From UBA1660 sp964462035 (GTDB lineage Bacteria > Myxococcota_A > Polyangia > Polyangiales > Houyiibacteriaceae), in NCBI GenBank assembly GCA_964462035.1, contig CAYXAP010000002.1, positions 1 through 64,000 of the forward strand: a DNA stretch of 64,000 nt, in the 5' to 3' direction. Below, in pieces: positions 44,975 to 56,579 of the stretch. The position numbers and the translations under genes are program-made. The notes beneath the pieces were generated by a model. That model did not search any database. It was given only the letters and a program-made list of their open reading frames with translations, and was not told where the DNA came from. How positions within the stretch are numbered: the stretch's first letter is position 1; each line of letters begins with the position of its first letter.

Positions 44975-45583
44975 TCAGTCGACGCGCTCGAAGCGGTGAG
45001 TCACGACCACCTCGGTGTTCTCGTCGCCGATCACCCAATAGCGGGATCGAACCTCGAACACCGCCAGCCGCCCTTCCTCGTCGCGCTCGAACCAAGGCCA
45101 GCTGGGCACGGTCACTCCGGGCTCGTCGAAGTAGTAGCCGGCCTCGTCGGCGGCGACCGGGAGGTAGTCGGTGACGACGGCCTAATCGGTGGACCAGTCG
45201 ATCCTCGCGTGGCTCCGCTCGTACCAAGGCCTCGGGTCGTCCACCAGGCACTCGGTCCCTGAGCGAAACGTGCCCTTCGTATAGTGGCCTTCGACTCCGA
45301 ACGCGACCACCGGTTCGACCGTCTCGATGCCCACGTCCGCCAGGAGGAAGTCCTCGTAGAAGAACCATCGGACCTCGACCGGTTCGGTGCGGGTCCCGAC
45401 GACCGCAGCGGTGCCCCCCGCATCTTCGAGGGTGGCGGTGTGGGTCCATTGGCCGAGGAAGTCGTCCTTCTCGTAGACCACCGGCCAGCTCAGCTCCGCC
45501 GACACGCCGCAGACATCTTCGGTCGTGCAGGAGACGCACGCCGCGGCGAGGAGCCATGGAAGGGCGACACGCACGGGCGACAC
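44975..45583 (-). pseudogene. Lipoprotein gene interrupted by an in-frame TAG
   Basis: Reading leftward, GTG 45583 starts a lipoprotein: SPVRVALPWLLAAACVSC is a signal with lipobox CVSC, followed by TTEDVCGVSAELSWPVVYEKD. The frame stops at TAG (45182-45184) right after RIDWSTD. The same frame then continues open for 66 more codons (AVVTDYLPVAADEAGYYFDE and RSRYWVIGDENTEVVVTHRF), ending in TGA at 44975-44977, next to the argB stop. That downstream part is ordinary protein-like sequence with native codon use, so it looks like one 202-codon gene with a nonsense change. A sequencing error or a truncated but working product (134 residues) is also possible. The function is unknown. Confidence 0.75.
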
Positions 45584-45686
45584 CGCTGCAAGTGACGTTC
45601 CTGCCCGATCGTCGGCTTTTCGACCCGAGAGGGTGTGCGCGGACGCTCGATCGTCAGCGGGCTGACGGCTCTGGTACACCTGACCC

Positions 45687-46601
45687 ATGGACTATCGATG
45701 GCTCGGTGTGCTCACCGTCCTCCTCGTCGCCTGTGGCGACGATTCGAGCCCGTCCGACATGGGCACGGTGCCCGACATGCCCGCGGTCGACATGCCCGCT
45801 GGCCCGCCCTCGCGGCTCGGACCGGAAGGGCGCGAGGCGCGCGTCCACCTTCCCAGCGACTACGACGCGAGCGGCAGCTATCCGCTCGTCATCGTGCTCC
45901 ACGGCTCGGGCACCAGCGGCGTCATCGAGGCCGCCTACTTCGGCATCCCCGGGCTCGCGCGAGAGACTGGCTTCATCGCGCTCGCCGCCGAGGGCTTCAC
46001 CGACGCGGAGCGTCAGCAGCAGTGGAACGCCACCGACGCCTGCTGCGACTACGACGACACCGGCAGCGACGACGTCGGCTACCTGACGGACCTCATCGAC
46101 GAGGCCACCAGCGCGCTCGCCGTGGATCCGGCGCGGGTGTACCTGCTGGGGCACTCCACCGGTGGCTTCATGGCGTACCGGATGGCCTGCGACGCGCCGG
46201 AGACGATCACCGCCATCGCGACCCTCAACGGCGCGACCTGGAACGACCCGGCGAACTGCGGCGACCCCGCCGAGCCGACCAGCGTGCTGCAGTTCCACGG
46301 CACCGACGACACCGCGGTCCTCTACGAGGGCGGCGAGATCCGCGGCAACCCCTACCCCGGCGCCCGGGAGAGCGTGACCCGCTTCGCCGAGCGCGCCGGC
46401 TGCACCGGGCTGGAGACCCTCGAGCCCTTGGACATGGACTCGACCCTCGACGGAGCCGAGACCGTGCGCGAACGGTGGACGGGCTGCGCCCCAGGTCGCG
46501 ACTACGCGCTCTGGACCATCGAGGGCGGCGCCCACACGCCCACGTTCACCGACGAGGCCATCCCCGCGGTGCTCGAGTGGCTCTTCGCGCACTCCGAGTG
46601 A
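45687..46601 (+). CDS. Secreted lipoprotein esterase, LpqC/PHB-depolymerase-like alpha/beta hydrolase
   Basis: Product of 304 residues. Signal MDYRWLGVLTVLLVACGDD with lipobox LVAC. After an Asp/Met/Pro-rich linker, the hydrolase fold has YPLVIVLHGSGTSG (oxyanion loop near 70), the nucleophile elbow LLGHSTGGFMAYRMA (Ser near 155) and candidate acid and histidine in FHGTDDTAVLY and EGGAHTPTF near 285. This fits the polyhydroxybutyrate depolymerase/feruloyl-esterase group, acting outside the cell. TACACC lies 6 bases before the ATG. The stop abuts that of the convergent recombinase gene. Confidence 0.88.
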   Translation: MDYRWLGVLTVLLVACGDDSSPSDMGTVPDMPAVDMPAGPPSRLGPEGREARVHLPSDYDASGSYPLVIVLHGSGTSGVIEAAYFGIPGLARETGFIALAAEGFTDAERQQQWNATDACCDYDDTGSDDVGYLTDLIDEATSALAVDPARVYLLGHSTGGFMAYRMACDAPETITAIATLNGATWNDPANCGDPAEPTSVLQFHGTDDTAVLYEGGEIRGNPYPGARESVTRFAERAGCTGLETLEPLDMDSTLDGAETVRERWTGCAPGRDYALWTIEGGAHTPTFTDEAIPAVLEWLFAHSE

Positions 46602-47549
46602 TCAGTCGTCGTCGCCGCTGGCCTTCGCCAGCGGGTGCGCCGCGTCGTAGGCGGCCATCAATCGATCGACGCTGATCTGCGTGTAGCGCTGCGTGGTCGA
46701 GAGGCTCGCGTGGCCGAGCAGCTCCTGGATCGTGCGCAGGTCGGCGCCGGCGTCGAGCAGGTGGGTCGCGCAGCTGTGGCGGAGGGCGTGCGGGTGCAGG
46801 TCCGAGCGACCGGCGCCCGCGATGCCATAGCGGCGGACCACGTTCTGTACCTGGCGCGAGGTCAGCGGCGTGCCGCGAATGCCGAGGAACACGGCATCGG
46901 GGTGCGGCGCCTGCTCCTTGGTCCGCAGCTGGCCACGGACCTCGAGGTAGGCGCGGAGCGCGGTCATCGCTTCCTTGCCGATGGGCACCACGCGCTCCTT
47001 GTTGCCTTTGCCGATGACGCGCAGCTCGCGCGCGCTCAGATCGATCCGGTCGAGGGTGAGCCCGGAGAGCTCGCTGACGCGCATCCCACCGCCGTAGAGC
47101 AGCTCGAGCATTGCGGTGTCGCGACGTACGAGCCGTTCGTCGCGGTCCGCGTCGCTCTTCGGGGCGTCGACCACGCGGAACGCATCGTCGACCGTCAGGA
47201 AGCGGGGCAGCTCCTTGCTGGCCTTCGGCGCGCTGAGCACCGCCGCGGGGTTCTTGTCGACCAGGCGACGCTTTCGCAGAAAGCGCCAGAAGCTCCGCAG
47301 CGTGGAGATGCGCCGCGCGATGGTGCTGGCCGAGAGCGTGCGGTGCAGCTCGGCGAGGAACATGCGCAGCGTGAGCACGTCGATCGCCTTGGCGTCGACC
47401 GTGCCGCCACTTTCCGCGACGAAGTCCCGGAGCTGCTCGAGGTCGCGCTGGTAGGCGTCGAGCGTGGACGACGCGAGCCGGCGCTCGTCCCTTCCCCATC
47501 GGAGGAAGGTCTCGATCTGCTGGTCGAGCGCGGTGGCCGGCGAATCCAC
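46602..47549 (-). CDS. XerC/XerD-type tyrosine recombinase
   Basis: Product of 315 residues, normal Xer length. An N-terminal SAM-like domain has QIETFLRWGRDERRLASSTLDAYQRDL. The catalytic domain carries all residues: Arg in GGGMRVSELSGL, Lys in VIGKGNKERVVPIG, HxxR in LHPHALRHSCATHL, His in LLGHASLSTTQRY and Tyr nucleophile in the same block. It acts in chromosome dimer resolution at dif or a similar site. The GTG at 47549 was chosen because conserved sequence starts there and upstream codons are not protein-like. It is divergent from the acyl-CoA oxidase gene and lies about 9 kb from the DnaA-box cluster; dif normally lies opposite the origin. Confidence 0.9.
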   Translation of the reverse strand: MDSPATALDQQIETFLRWGRDERRLASSTLDAYQRDLEQLRDFVAESGGTVDAKAIDVLTLRMFLAELHRTLSASTIARRISTLRSFWRFLRKRRLVDKNPAAVLSAPKASKELPRFLTVDDAFRVVDAPKSDADRDERLVRRDTAMLELLYGGGMRVSELSGLTLDRIDLSARELRVIGKGNKERVVPIGKEAMTALRAYLEVRGQLRTKEQAPHPDAVFLGIRGTPLTSRQVQNVVRRYGIAGAGRSDLHPHALRHSCATHLLDAGADLRTIQELLGHASLSTTQRYTQISVDRLMAAYDAAHPLAKASGDDD

Positions 47550-49873
47550 GACTCTCTTGATCGCCCGATCCCCGTCGTCCGTCCAGTTCTCCGGGCCCTC
47601 GACGACGACCAAGCCTCGATCGGGTAGCCTCCGGCCATGACGGATGGGAACGACGAAGTGCTCAGCGAGGCAGCCCTGGACGCGCCGCACGTGCGCGCCT
47701 TTCTGCCGATGCTCTACGTGGCGTGGGCCGATGGGGAGCTGACGGACGACGAGATTCGGACGATTCGGGGCCAGCTCGACGAGATGCCCTGGGTCCACGC
47801 CGGCGCGCGCAAAACGCTCGAACGGCTGCTCGACCCGAAGGCGCCGCCCTCGGCCGAGACGCTACGGCGCGTACTGACGACCGTGCGCGAGGCGGCGGGC
47901 AACCTCGACGACGACCGGCGGCTGCACCTCGCGCGGCTCGGCGCGGCGCTCGCGAGCGACGACCCGAACGTCGAGGAAGCGGTGGAGACGCTGCTCGCCG
48001 CGCTCTCGATCGACGGCGCCGAAGCGGGTCGGGCGCTGCTCGGTGGGCGACCGACGGCGGGCGCTCCTACGGAGCCGAAGACCGCGTTCGACCCCGAGGC
48101 CGTACGCGCGGTGCTGGAACCGCGGTGCAAGGACGTGCGCTCGAAGGTCCGCGCGCTGCTCGCCGACGCCGACGTGCGAATCGAGCGCGACCAGTCGAAG
48201 GCCGACGCACGCGAGGCGGTGCTCGCGGTCGTGAAGCGACTGGCCGACGAGGGCTTCGGGAACCTGGCCTATCCCGGCGTGACGACCCAGGGGGAGAGCC
48301 TCGAAGGCTTCATGACCGCGTTCGAGATGCTCGGCTTCGGCGACCTCTCGGTGCTGGTGAAGTTCGGCGTCCAGTTCGGCCTCTTCGGTGGAAGCATCTA
48401 CTTCCTCGGCACGGAGGAGCAGCGGAAGCGCTTCCTCCCCGACACCGCGAAGGCCGAGCTGCTCGGCTGCTTCGCGATGACCGAGCTCGGTCACGGGTCG
48501 AACGTCATGGGGCTGAAGACCACCGCCACTTACGACCCCGAGTCGGACTCGATCGTCGTGCACACGCCCGATGAGAGCGCGCGCAAGGAGTGGATCGGCA
48601 ACGCCGCCGCCCACGCGCGAATGGCCACGGTCTTCGCGCAGCTGAGCGTCGGTGGCCAGGACCACGGCGTGCACGCGGTGCTGGTGCCGATCCGCGACGA
48701 GACAGGCGAGGCGCTCCCCGGCGTCCGGCTCGGCGACTGCGGTCACAAGCTCGGGCTCAACGGCGTCGACAACGGCCGCATCTGGTTCGACCAGGTGAAG
48801 GTGCCCCGCGACCACCTGCTCGGGCGCTTCGCGTCCATCACCGAGAGCGGCGAGTACACCTCGCCCATCGCCAGCCCGAACAAGCGCTTCTTCACCATGC
48901 TCGGGACGCTGGTGGCCGGTCGCGTGTCCGTCGGCTCCGGTGGCGTGAGCGCGTCGAAGGTGGGCCTCGCCATCGCGACTCGCTACGCCTTCCACCGGCG
49001 GCAGTTCGGCGCGCCCGGCGTGCCCGAGAACCGGCTCATCGACTACCCGATCCACCGCCGCCGCCTGATGCCGGCGCTCGCGCAGACCTACGCGGCGAGC
49101 TTCGCGATCGAGCACGTGCGGCGGACCTACGTCGAGGCCGATGGCGAAGAAGAGCGCCGCGCCGTCGAGGCGTTGGCCGCGGGCATCAAGGCTTTCGCGA
49201 CCGACCACGCGACCTTCGCGCTGCAGAAGTGCCGCGAGTGCTGCGGCGGTCAGGGATACCTGAGCGCGAACCGCATCGGGCCCCTCAAGAGCGACACCGA
49301 CGTCTTCACCACCTTCGAAGGCGACAACACCGTGTTGCTCCAGCTCGTCGCGAAGGCGGCGCTCACCGACTTCCGCAAAGAGCTCACCGATGACCGCGTC
49401 TTCGGGCTCATCCGTTATGTCGGCAAGAAGATCGCGCGGGTGGCCAAGGAGGCGAACCCGATCACCAGCCGGCTGAGCTCGGCCGAGCACCTCCGCGACC
49501 GCGACACGCTCCGGGGCCTCTTCGAGTTCCGTGAGTCCCACCTCGTCGAGGCGGCGGCGCGCCGGATACAGAAGCGCATCGGCCAGGGCATGAAGCCCCA
49601 CGAGGCGTTCACCGACATCCAGTCGCACCTGGTCGCGATGGCGAAGGCCCACGTGGAGCGCGTCGTCTTCGATGCGTTCGCCACCGCCGTCGATGGCGCG
49701 GCGGGCGAGGCCAAGGAGGCGCTCGATCGGCTCCTCGACCTCTGGTCGCTCTGGCGCATCGAGGAAGACCTCGGCTGGTTCATGGAGAACGGCGTCGCCG
49801 AGCCGAGCCGCGCCAGCGGTGTGCGCGAGCAGGTGCAGACGTTGTGCGACGCGGTGGCCGAGGACGCCCTCGC

Positions 49874-51271
<1,398 letters not shown>

Positions 51272-51319
51272 GGGAGGGACATAGCGCAGCCGACCACGCA
51301 GGGCGATGCGCTGCGTTCC

Positions 51320-52213
51320 TCACCCGCGGACGAAACGGCTGCCGGCCACGGGCTTCGCCGCACCGGCGACGATCAGCTCCATCAGCGCCCGCTGGACCTC
51401 GGCCACCGGCACCTCGACCGCCGTGGCGAGCTCGTCTGCGTGCCGAGGCGACGCACCGAGCTCCCGCCAGATTCGGAGGGCCTGCGCACCGACCGCGGGC
51501 GGGACGGCCGCTTCCAGCTCGATCTGGGCGGCGCGGAGCCCGAGCGTCTCGACCAGCGAGTCGATGCCCCAGCAGGGTCGGGCACCGTTCTCGAGCAGCC
51601 ACTGGTTGCCCCTCGCCCGCGGGTCCCAGGGGCTCGCTGGCACCGCGAAGACCGGCCGGCCCAAGGCCAGGGCGACTCGCGCGGTGGAGAGCGAACCGCT
51701 TCGAAGGGGGGCCTGGACCACGACGAGCGCCTCGCCGAGCGCGGCGATCAGGCGGTTCCGCTGCAGGAAGTACCCCTTGAGCGCTCGGTGGTCTTCGGTC
51801 TCGCCCATCAGCGCACCGGTCCGGGCGATGCGAGCGAAGAGCGAAAGGTGCCGCTTCGGATACGCCCAAGTCGGATGAGTGGCGAGGATGGCCACGGTTG
51901 AGGCCCCGGATTCGAGCGAGCCGCGATGAGCAGCACCGTCGATCCCCCGTGCGCCGCCGCTGACGACGCCGATTCCGCGCCCACCCAGCGCAGCTCCGAG
52001 GTCCTCGGCGAAACGTTCGGCGCCCGGATCGGAACGGCGCGTTCCCACGACTGCCACCAGTCGCTCTGGAATCGTTCCCACGAGAAAGAGCCGCTCGGGA
52101 GGATCCGGCAGATCGGCGAGCGGCCGCAGCCGCGGGTGACGAAGCAACTCGGCGCCGGTGAGCTCACGCGGGGGATCGCCGAGCGGGATCCGCGGCAGCT
52201 TGGGTGCGTCCAT
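51320..52213 (-). CDS. dprA: DNA-processing protein DprA
   Basis: DprA loads RecA on incoming single strands in natural transformation. The 297-residue product has the Rossmann core: VAVVGTRRSDPGAERFAEDLG, GVVSGGARGIDGAAHRGSL (signature SGGARGID) and VFAVPASPWDPRARG. RNRLIAALGEALVVVQAPLRSGSLSTA is the second signature. A winged-helix-like tail (IWRELGASPRHADELATAVEVP) is retained. The N-terminal SAM domain found in many DprA proteins is short or missing. ATG 52213 was chosen; the longer frame upstream is not protein-like. It lies 74 bases after the 591-residue protein gene and before trmFO on the same strand. Confidence 0.92.
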   Translation of the reverse strand: MDAPKLPRIPLGDPPRELTGAELLRHPRLRPLADLPDPPERLFLVGTIPERLVAVVGTRRSDPGAERFAEDLGAALGGRGIGVVSGGARGIDGAAHRGSLESGASTVAILATHPTWAYPKRHLSLFARIARTGALMGETEDHRALKGYFLQRNRLIAALGEALVVVQAPLRSGSLSTARVALALGRPVFAVPASPWDPRARGNQWLLENGARPCWGIDSLVETLGLRAAQIELEAAVPPAVGAQALRIWRELGASPRHADELATAVEVPVAEVQRALMELIVAGAAKPVAGSRFVRG

Positions 52214-52287
52214 GCGGACCCTCTCGGCCAGAGCCGGCGACGGTTGCGTCGGACGAACCGAAAGGGCTCCGGTCCGGTTGCCGAAAG

Positions 52288-54063
52288 TCAGTCCGCGGTC
52301 TGTCGGAGCGCGCGGATCTCGGCGAGCAGCGCCCGATACGCCGGTCGCCGACGCCGGACCTGGACCGCACGGCGCGCCCACGCCTCCGCCATGGCGAGCT
52401 CTCCCAGGTCGAGAGCTTCCCTCGCGATGGCTTCCGCGACGTGAGGATTGCCTTGGTGCGCCTCCGCGGCGGCACGCAAGAGCGAGAAGCGCTCGGCGCC
52501 GCTGGCCTCGAGTGCCTCGGCGAGCAGCGCATCGGAAGACGCGCGATCGTGGTGCCGGGTGATTCGCTGCGGGAGGAATGGCTCGACCGCCGGAGCCGAT
52601 GACACCTGCGGAGGCTGCGGGCCCACACTGACGGGGGCTACGTCCAACGGCGTCGTCTCGGAGCTCGGTCTGGATTCGTCGATGGGATCGCGCTCATCGG
52701 GCTCGTCCGTGTTCGCGTGACTCGGAGCGGCGACGGGAGGTGGCGGCGCAGCTTCTTCGGTCCGCTCGCCGGTGACGGGGGCGCGGAAGAGGTAGACGCC
52801 CATGGCAGCGATGGCGGCCATGGTGAGCAGACCCATCGCCCGAACGGGCCACCCACTCGGCGACCGGGCGGAGAGGTTGGGCATCGAGAGGGTGGGTGCG
52901 GTTGCGCGCGACGGCCGCAGGCCGAGCTTCCTGGTGTGGTCGTCGAGCAGCGGCCGTGTCTCGTCCGTCCGGGGAGGCACGTCGATCGGCCTCCGGGGTT
53001 CCGCGAGCTCGAGGACCCGCTCCTCTTTCCGAGGGGGCACGACTTCCAGGGGCTCCGTGGGTGCCGCGAGCTCGATGACCTGCTCCTCCGGGGCCGGCTC
53101 CGGCAGGGGCGGGTCCAATGGGTCGCCATCCCTGGAGCGCGGCGTCATCGAGCCGTCACCATCACCCGCTGGATCTGCCTCCATCCGTACCTGGGGTGAC
53201 TCCGGCTCCGGTGAACCCACCGCGATGACGAGATCGCTCGGAGGCTCGCTCGCCACTCGACGGCGACGAGGAATCTTCTCGAGGGTCCGGCGCGGAACCA
53301 TCGACCACGACTCGTTGGGGGGCTCGGACACCCGCTGGTCCTCGAGGGCGACAGTGAGTGGTGCGACGATGGAGACGAAGGTCGGGTGCGAGAGCTTCAC
53401 GGCGCTCGCACTCCCCCGATCGAGCGACATCGCCAGCGCTAGCGCCGCGCGGCCATCGAGGTAGTGCCCGCCATCATCGTCGACCACTCTGGCGCCGAGG
53501 ACCAGATCGCCCTCGAGCTCCACCTCGATGCGCATCATCTGAACCCGCAGCGAGATGCGGAGAAGGACTCCGAGCTCCATGGCCGCGCGCAGGAGTCGCG
53601 CGCTTCCTGCCTCTTCGAGGTCTATCTCGCCGCCCTCCGCCAGCCGCCGAGCGAGTGCGCGGTCGCGAGTCAGCTCGATCTCGACGGTATCGATCAGGGG
53701 TTCGAATGCCCGCGGCCAATGAGGCACGCCTTGAATGGCGACACGAAGCGCACCGCGCATGCGCGGGATGCGAGCGACGGCGCGGGCGACCGCCGTGCGG
53801 GAGAACGCAGATTGGTGGTGAACGACGACGTGGGGATCGAGGGTCTTGAGGCGGTCGAGATCGAGGTTTGCGCCCGCCACTGCCACTTCGGCACCGAGCT
53901 CGCGGAGGGTGCGAGCCGTGTCGTCCACCATCACCGGGTTCGTTCCGGCAACGATGACCCGAGCCCCGGCTAGCCGTTCGACCTTCCCGTCCAGTCCGTG
54001 CCTCGACCGACCCCGAGCGTCGATTCGTTCTTCATCCCGACCCACACCACGCCCATCTACCAT
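52288..54063 (-). CDS. Membrane protein with receiver-like N-terminus and acidic/Pro-rich linker (591 aa)
   Basis: Residues 25-130 or so look like a degenerate response-regulator fold: ARVIVAGTNPVMVDDTARTLRELGAEVAVAG, HVVVHHQSAFSRTAVARAVARIPRM. No phosphorylatable Asp sits in an obvious place, so it is probably a pseudo-receiver. A PilZ-like or beta domain (RIEVELEGDLVLGARVVDDDGGHYLDGRAAL) follows. A long linker rich in Pro, Glu and Arg carries the signal-like EERVLELAEPRRPID repeats. One membrane helix is at about 410-428 (AMGLLTMAAIAAMGVYLF). The last 160 residues include a short TPR-like tail. ATG 54063 was chosen since AGGGGAG lies 6 bases upstream. It heads a leftward group with dprA and trmFO. 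Confidence 0.8.
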   Translation of the reverse strand: MVDGRGVGRDEERIDARGRSRHGLDGKVERLAGARVIVAGTNPVMVDDTARTLRELGAEVAVAGANLDLDRLKTLDPHVVVHHQSAFSRTAVARAVARIPRMRGALRVAIQGVPHWPRAFEPLIDTVEIELTRDRALARRLAEGGEIDLEEAGSARLLRAAMELGVLLRISLRVQMMRIEVELEGDLVLGARVVDDDGGHYLDGRAALALAMSLDRGSASAVKLSHPTFVSIVAPLTVALEDQRVSEPPNESWSMVPRRTLEKIPRRRRVASEPPSDLVIAVGSPEPESPQVRMEADPAGDGDGSMTPRSRDGDPLDPPLPEPAPEEQVIELAAPTEPLEVVPPRKEERVLELAEPRRPIDVPPRTDETRPLLDDHTRKLGLRPSRATAPTLSMPNLSARSPSGWPVRAMGLLTMAAIAAMGVYLFRAPVTGERTEEAAPPPPVAAPSHANTDEPDERDPIDESRPSSETTPLDVAPVSVGPQPPQVSSAPAVEPFLPQRITRHHDRASSDALLAEALEASGAERFSLLRAAAEAHQGNPHVAEAIAREALDLGELAMAEAWARRAVQVRRRRPAYRALLAEIRALRQTAD

Positions 54064-54233
54064 CGCGTCTCCCCTGGGCTCGACCACCAAACCAAACCCA
54101 CTCATCACCTTGCCACAGCAACACCGCTGGGGAGCGTCTTTCGCTGAGCGCGGATTTGTTGAACCACAGCGACGCACGGCCCGACGGAGCAGTACGAGAC
54201 GGGTCGCTGGCCGACCCGCGCGACGGAAAAAAG

Positions 54234-54265
54234 AAAGGCGGACCAGGTTGCCCTGATCCGCCTTT
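54234..54265 (-). terminator. Strong Rho-independent terminator for leftward transcripts
   Basis: AAAGGCGGA (54234-54242) pairs with TCCGCCTTT (54257-54265), with a further AGG/CCT pair inside the loop. Read leftward, the stem is followed by CTTTTTTCC, a clear T tract. It must end a transcript that comes from the right, from within the region 54270-56800. No T tract follows on the plus strand. Confidence 0.85.
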
Positions 54266-54378
54266 CGAAGGTCACTTTCGCCGAGGGTCTCGTCATCGTT
54301 GGGTTGCCCCAATCGGTGTGAGCCAGATGGCTCGAGCCCGTCCGACCGCTTGGTCGGCTCGGCGACGTCCAGTCCGGC

Positions 54379-54450
54379 TTACGCTTCCGGACCGCACGAC
54401 GTCTTCGGGTAGGCTCCGCGCTCGTCACGCTCGGAGGTGATGGTGATCAT
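54379..54450 (-). CDS. Possible small open frame upstream of the terminator (23 aa)
   Basis: Leftward ATG at 54450 encodes a 23-residue peptide, MITITSERDERGAYPKTSCG-PEA, stopping at TAA. GAGGAG lies about 10 bases upstream on the minus strand, so translation is plausible. The strong terminator at 54234-54265 closes the same transcript. It has no recognised relative. A small RNA without any peptide would fit the terminator just as well. Confidence 0.35.
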   Translation of the reverse strand: MITITSERDERGAYPKTSCGPEA

Positions 54451-56579
54451 TCCATGCACTCTCCTCACGTGCCGCCCATTCGCTCCGAAGAGCGAAGAGG
54501 ATCCGATCCGGGCGAACCCGAACCGGGCGTCCCTCGCTGGGACGCGCACGGCGATGGCGCTCGATGAAGCGCGCGCTGGTCAGAGACCGAGCAACACGCT
54601 CCGCGCCATGGCTTCCACGCACTGACGAATGGTGTTCGGCGGGAACATCGGATCCTGGGATCCCAAGTGTCGTTCTCACCACTTCTGGAGCAAGCTCCGG
54701 TGAAGTGTCGAGAGCGGCGTGTTCTTCGCTGTCGCAGACCGTCTGCGCTCCCCGCTTTCGTTGGCTCGGTGAAGGATTCGTGGTCCTTCGCCGTGCGCGG
54801 TTCGCTGAGTACAGCCCCTGCCATCACGTGTGTCGCATCTTTCATCGTCGCTCGAGGAACGAGTCCTCCAGCTCTCGCCTCGGTGGTCGACCGAGTACGC
54901 CCCGATGGCGCCTCTCGTCGCTCGCTCTCCGTCCGGTCCGCGCGACGCGAGCGTCGAACGGTGGGTGGGGAGAGACCTCCGTGGCCAGCACCTCGATCCT
55001 CTGGAGTCGCCCCCATGCTCTCGCGGTGCCGATGAATCGTTCCGAGTCGTTTTCCGATTGTCTCCAAGAGATGAGCAGGGGCGAAAAAGCTCCTGCCGCA
55101 TCGATGCCGGTCTGCACGCTCCGGATGACGGCTCGAAAGCATGTCATCCACAGTCCGCGTTGGTTTCCCAACGCGGGTCGTGCTGGCCGGTCGCTCTCCG
55201 TCGGTATCCACATGACGAAGCCGTCACGTGCATCCCTTGGCGCGCCCCTCTCGTGGCCGAAGCTCCGAAGTCGGTTTCGTCGCATCATCCGTGCAAGCAC
55301 GGACGGTACGAATCCGTCGATTCGAGGCTTCCGATGGGCATCGACCCTGGAGCTCGTTTCACTGGTCCCCGGTCACCGAAGACACGGGGGGAGAATCGAG
55401 ACAGTGACGATGTGGCCTCGCCTCGCGGCGGGGCTCCCTTCGTTGCCACCAGATGCATCATGGCGGGTGCGATTCGACCAACCACGGGGCCACTCGTGAG
55501 AGTGACGATCCATGACTGGCGAGGACCCTGATCCCACCGCCCCACGATTGCTCGTGCGGTCAGCCAGACCGTCGGACTCGTTTCCTCGTCGCGGAAGACC
55601 CGAAAGTCTCCGACGACGGCTCACCGAGCCCTCACCGCGGTGCATCACGAGACGCGTCGGTCTCGGACGTTTGCAGCCTACCTTCTTTCGATTTTCAAAG
55701 ACGTGCACCCGGTTGGTGCCCCGTTCGCGACCCGATCCTCGTGGAGGTCGGGTGAAGCCCCGCGTCACGACGCGGCGGCCTCGCTTTGGTTCGAACGTGC
55801 CCTCTCTCGAGCCCTGATCGAGCCCGGCTCCAATGGCTCTCGCCACCCGAGCAGGGACCGTTCTCCCCGCTGACCCTCCGTCACTCGCGCGAACCGCCGA
55901 TCGAAGCGAGACTCCGATCGAACGAGCTCCCGGCGAGTCGAGATGGGACCGACTCTCCAGGTCCCCCGGGCAGCGTGAGCCGCTACGGGGGGCGTGACCT
56001 GAGGAGCGATCGTCCATCCGGACGGCCTGCTCTCTTCGAGCCTTCCGCGCGTTCTCGGTCTGGGTCGAGCGAGCTCGACTCAGGCCTCCTCCGGCGTCCG
56101 GTCGGTCTGGGCTCTCCCTGGCTCAGCCAGCGTTCCTCCAGACCGGGAAGCCATCCACCACGATGGGTGACTTCCTCTCGATTTCGATTTGCAACGAACG
56201 TGGCCTCCGAGCACTGCTCCGAGATCCCCGAAACCCGACTTGGTCGGTGGCGTCTCCGCCAGCTGATGCGTTCCGAGAGAGGAACCGAAGTCACCCTCGC
56301 CTCGTTGGCACCCCCGCCCTTTCCCCGGTGTTCGTTCGAAGAGGTTCGGACCTCCTCGCGTTCCCACCGTTTGCGCCACGCGCCGAGCTGATTGCTCACC
56401 CCTTCGCGAAGCCGAGCGTTTCCACCCTGAAGCGGTCGAGCGAACTCGACCCCTGCTCACCTATCGATGAGCCAGCCACCCTCTCTCGAGGCGTGCCCCC
56501 CAGGGCTTCTGCGTTTCGAAGACCCGCGGTTCGTGTTCCGCGACCTTCGAGAGATGTTCTATACCGGCCCTCGGCTCAG
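54451..56579. other. Gene-poor stretch of about 2.1 kb left of the DnaA boxes
   Basis: Open frames overlap here on both strands in several frames, but none reads like a protein: they are rich in Arg, Ser, Pro and Thr, lack hydrophobic cores and lack ribosome sites. Base composition is visibly less GC-rich than in the genes on either side. A hairpin, GGGACC/GGTCCC (55945-55965), and two DnaA-box-like sites with one mismatch to TTATCCACA occur: TCATCCACA (55144-55152) and GTATCCACA (55204-55212). No rRNA or tRNA is seen. Together with the DnaA-box cluster that follows, this may be origin-flanking DNA. Confidence 0.6.

Noticed and set aside
54465..55211. Leftward 248-codon frame in the gene-poor block
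   Set aside because: Arg/Ser/Thr/Gly-rich without hydrophobic core or ribosome site; several frames on both strands are equally open here.
55786..56391. Rightward 201-codon frame in the gene-poor block
   Set aside because: Same non-protein composition; overlapped by equally long leftward frames.
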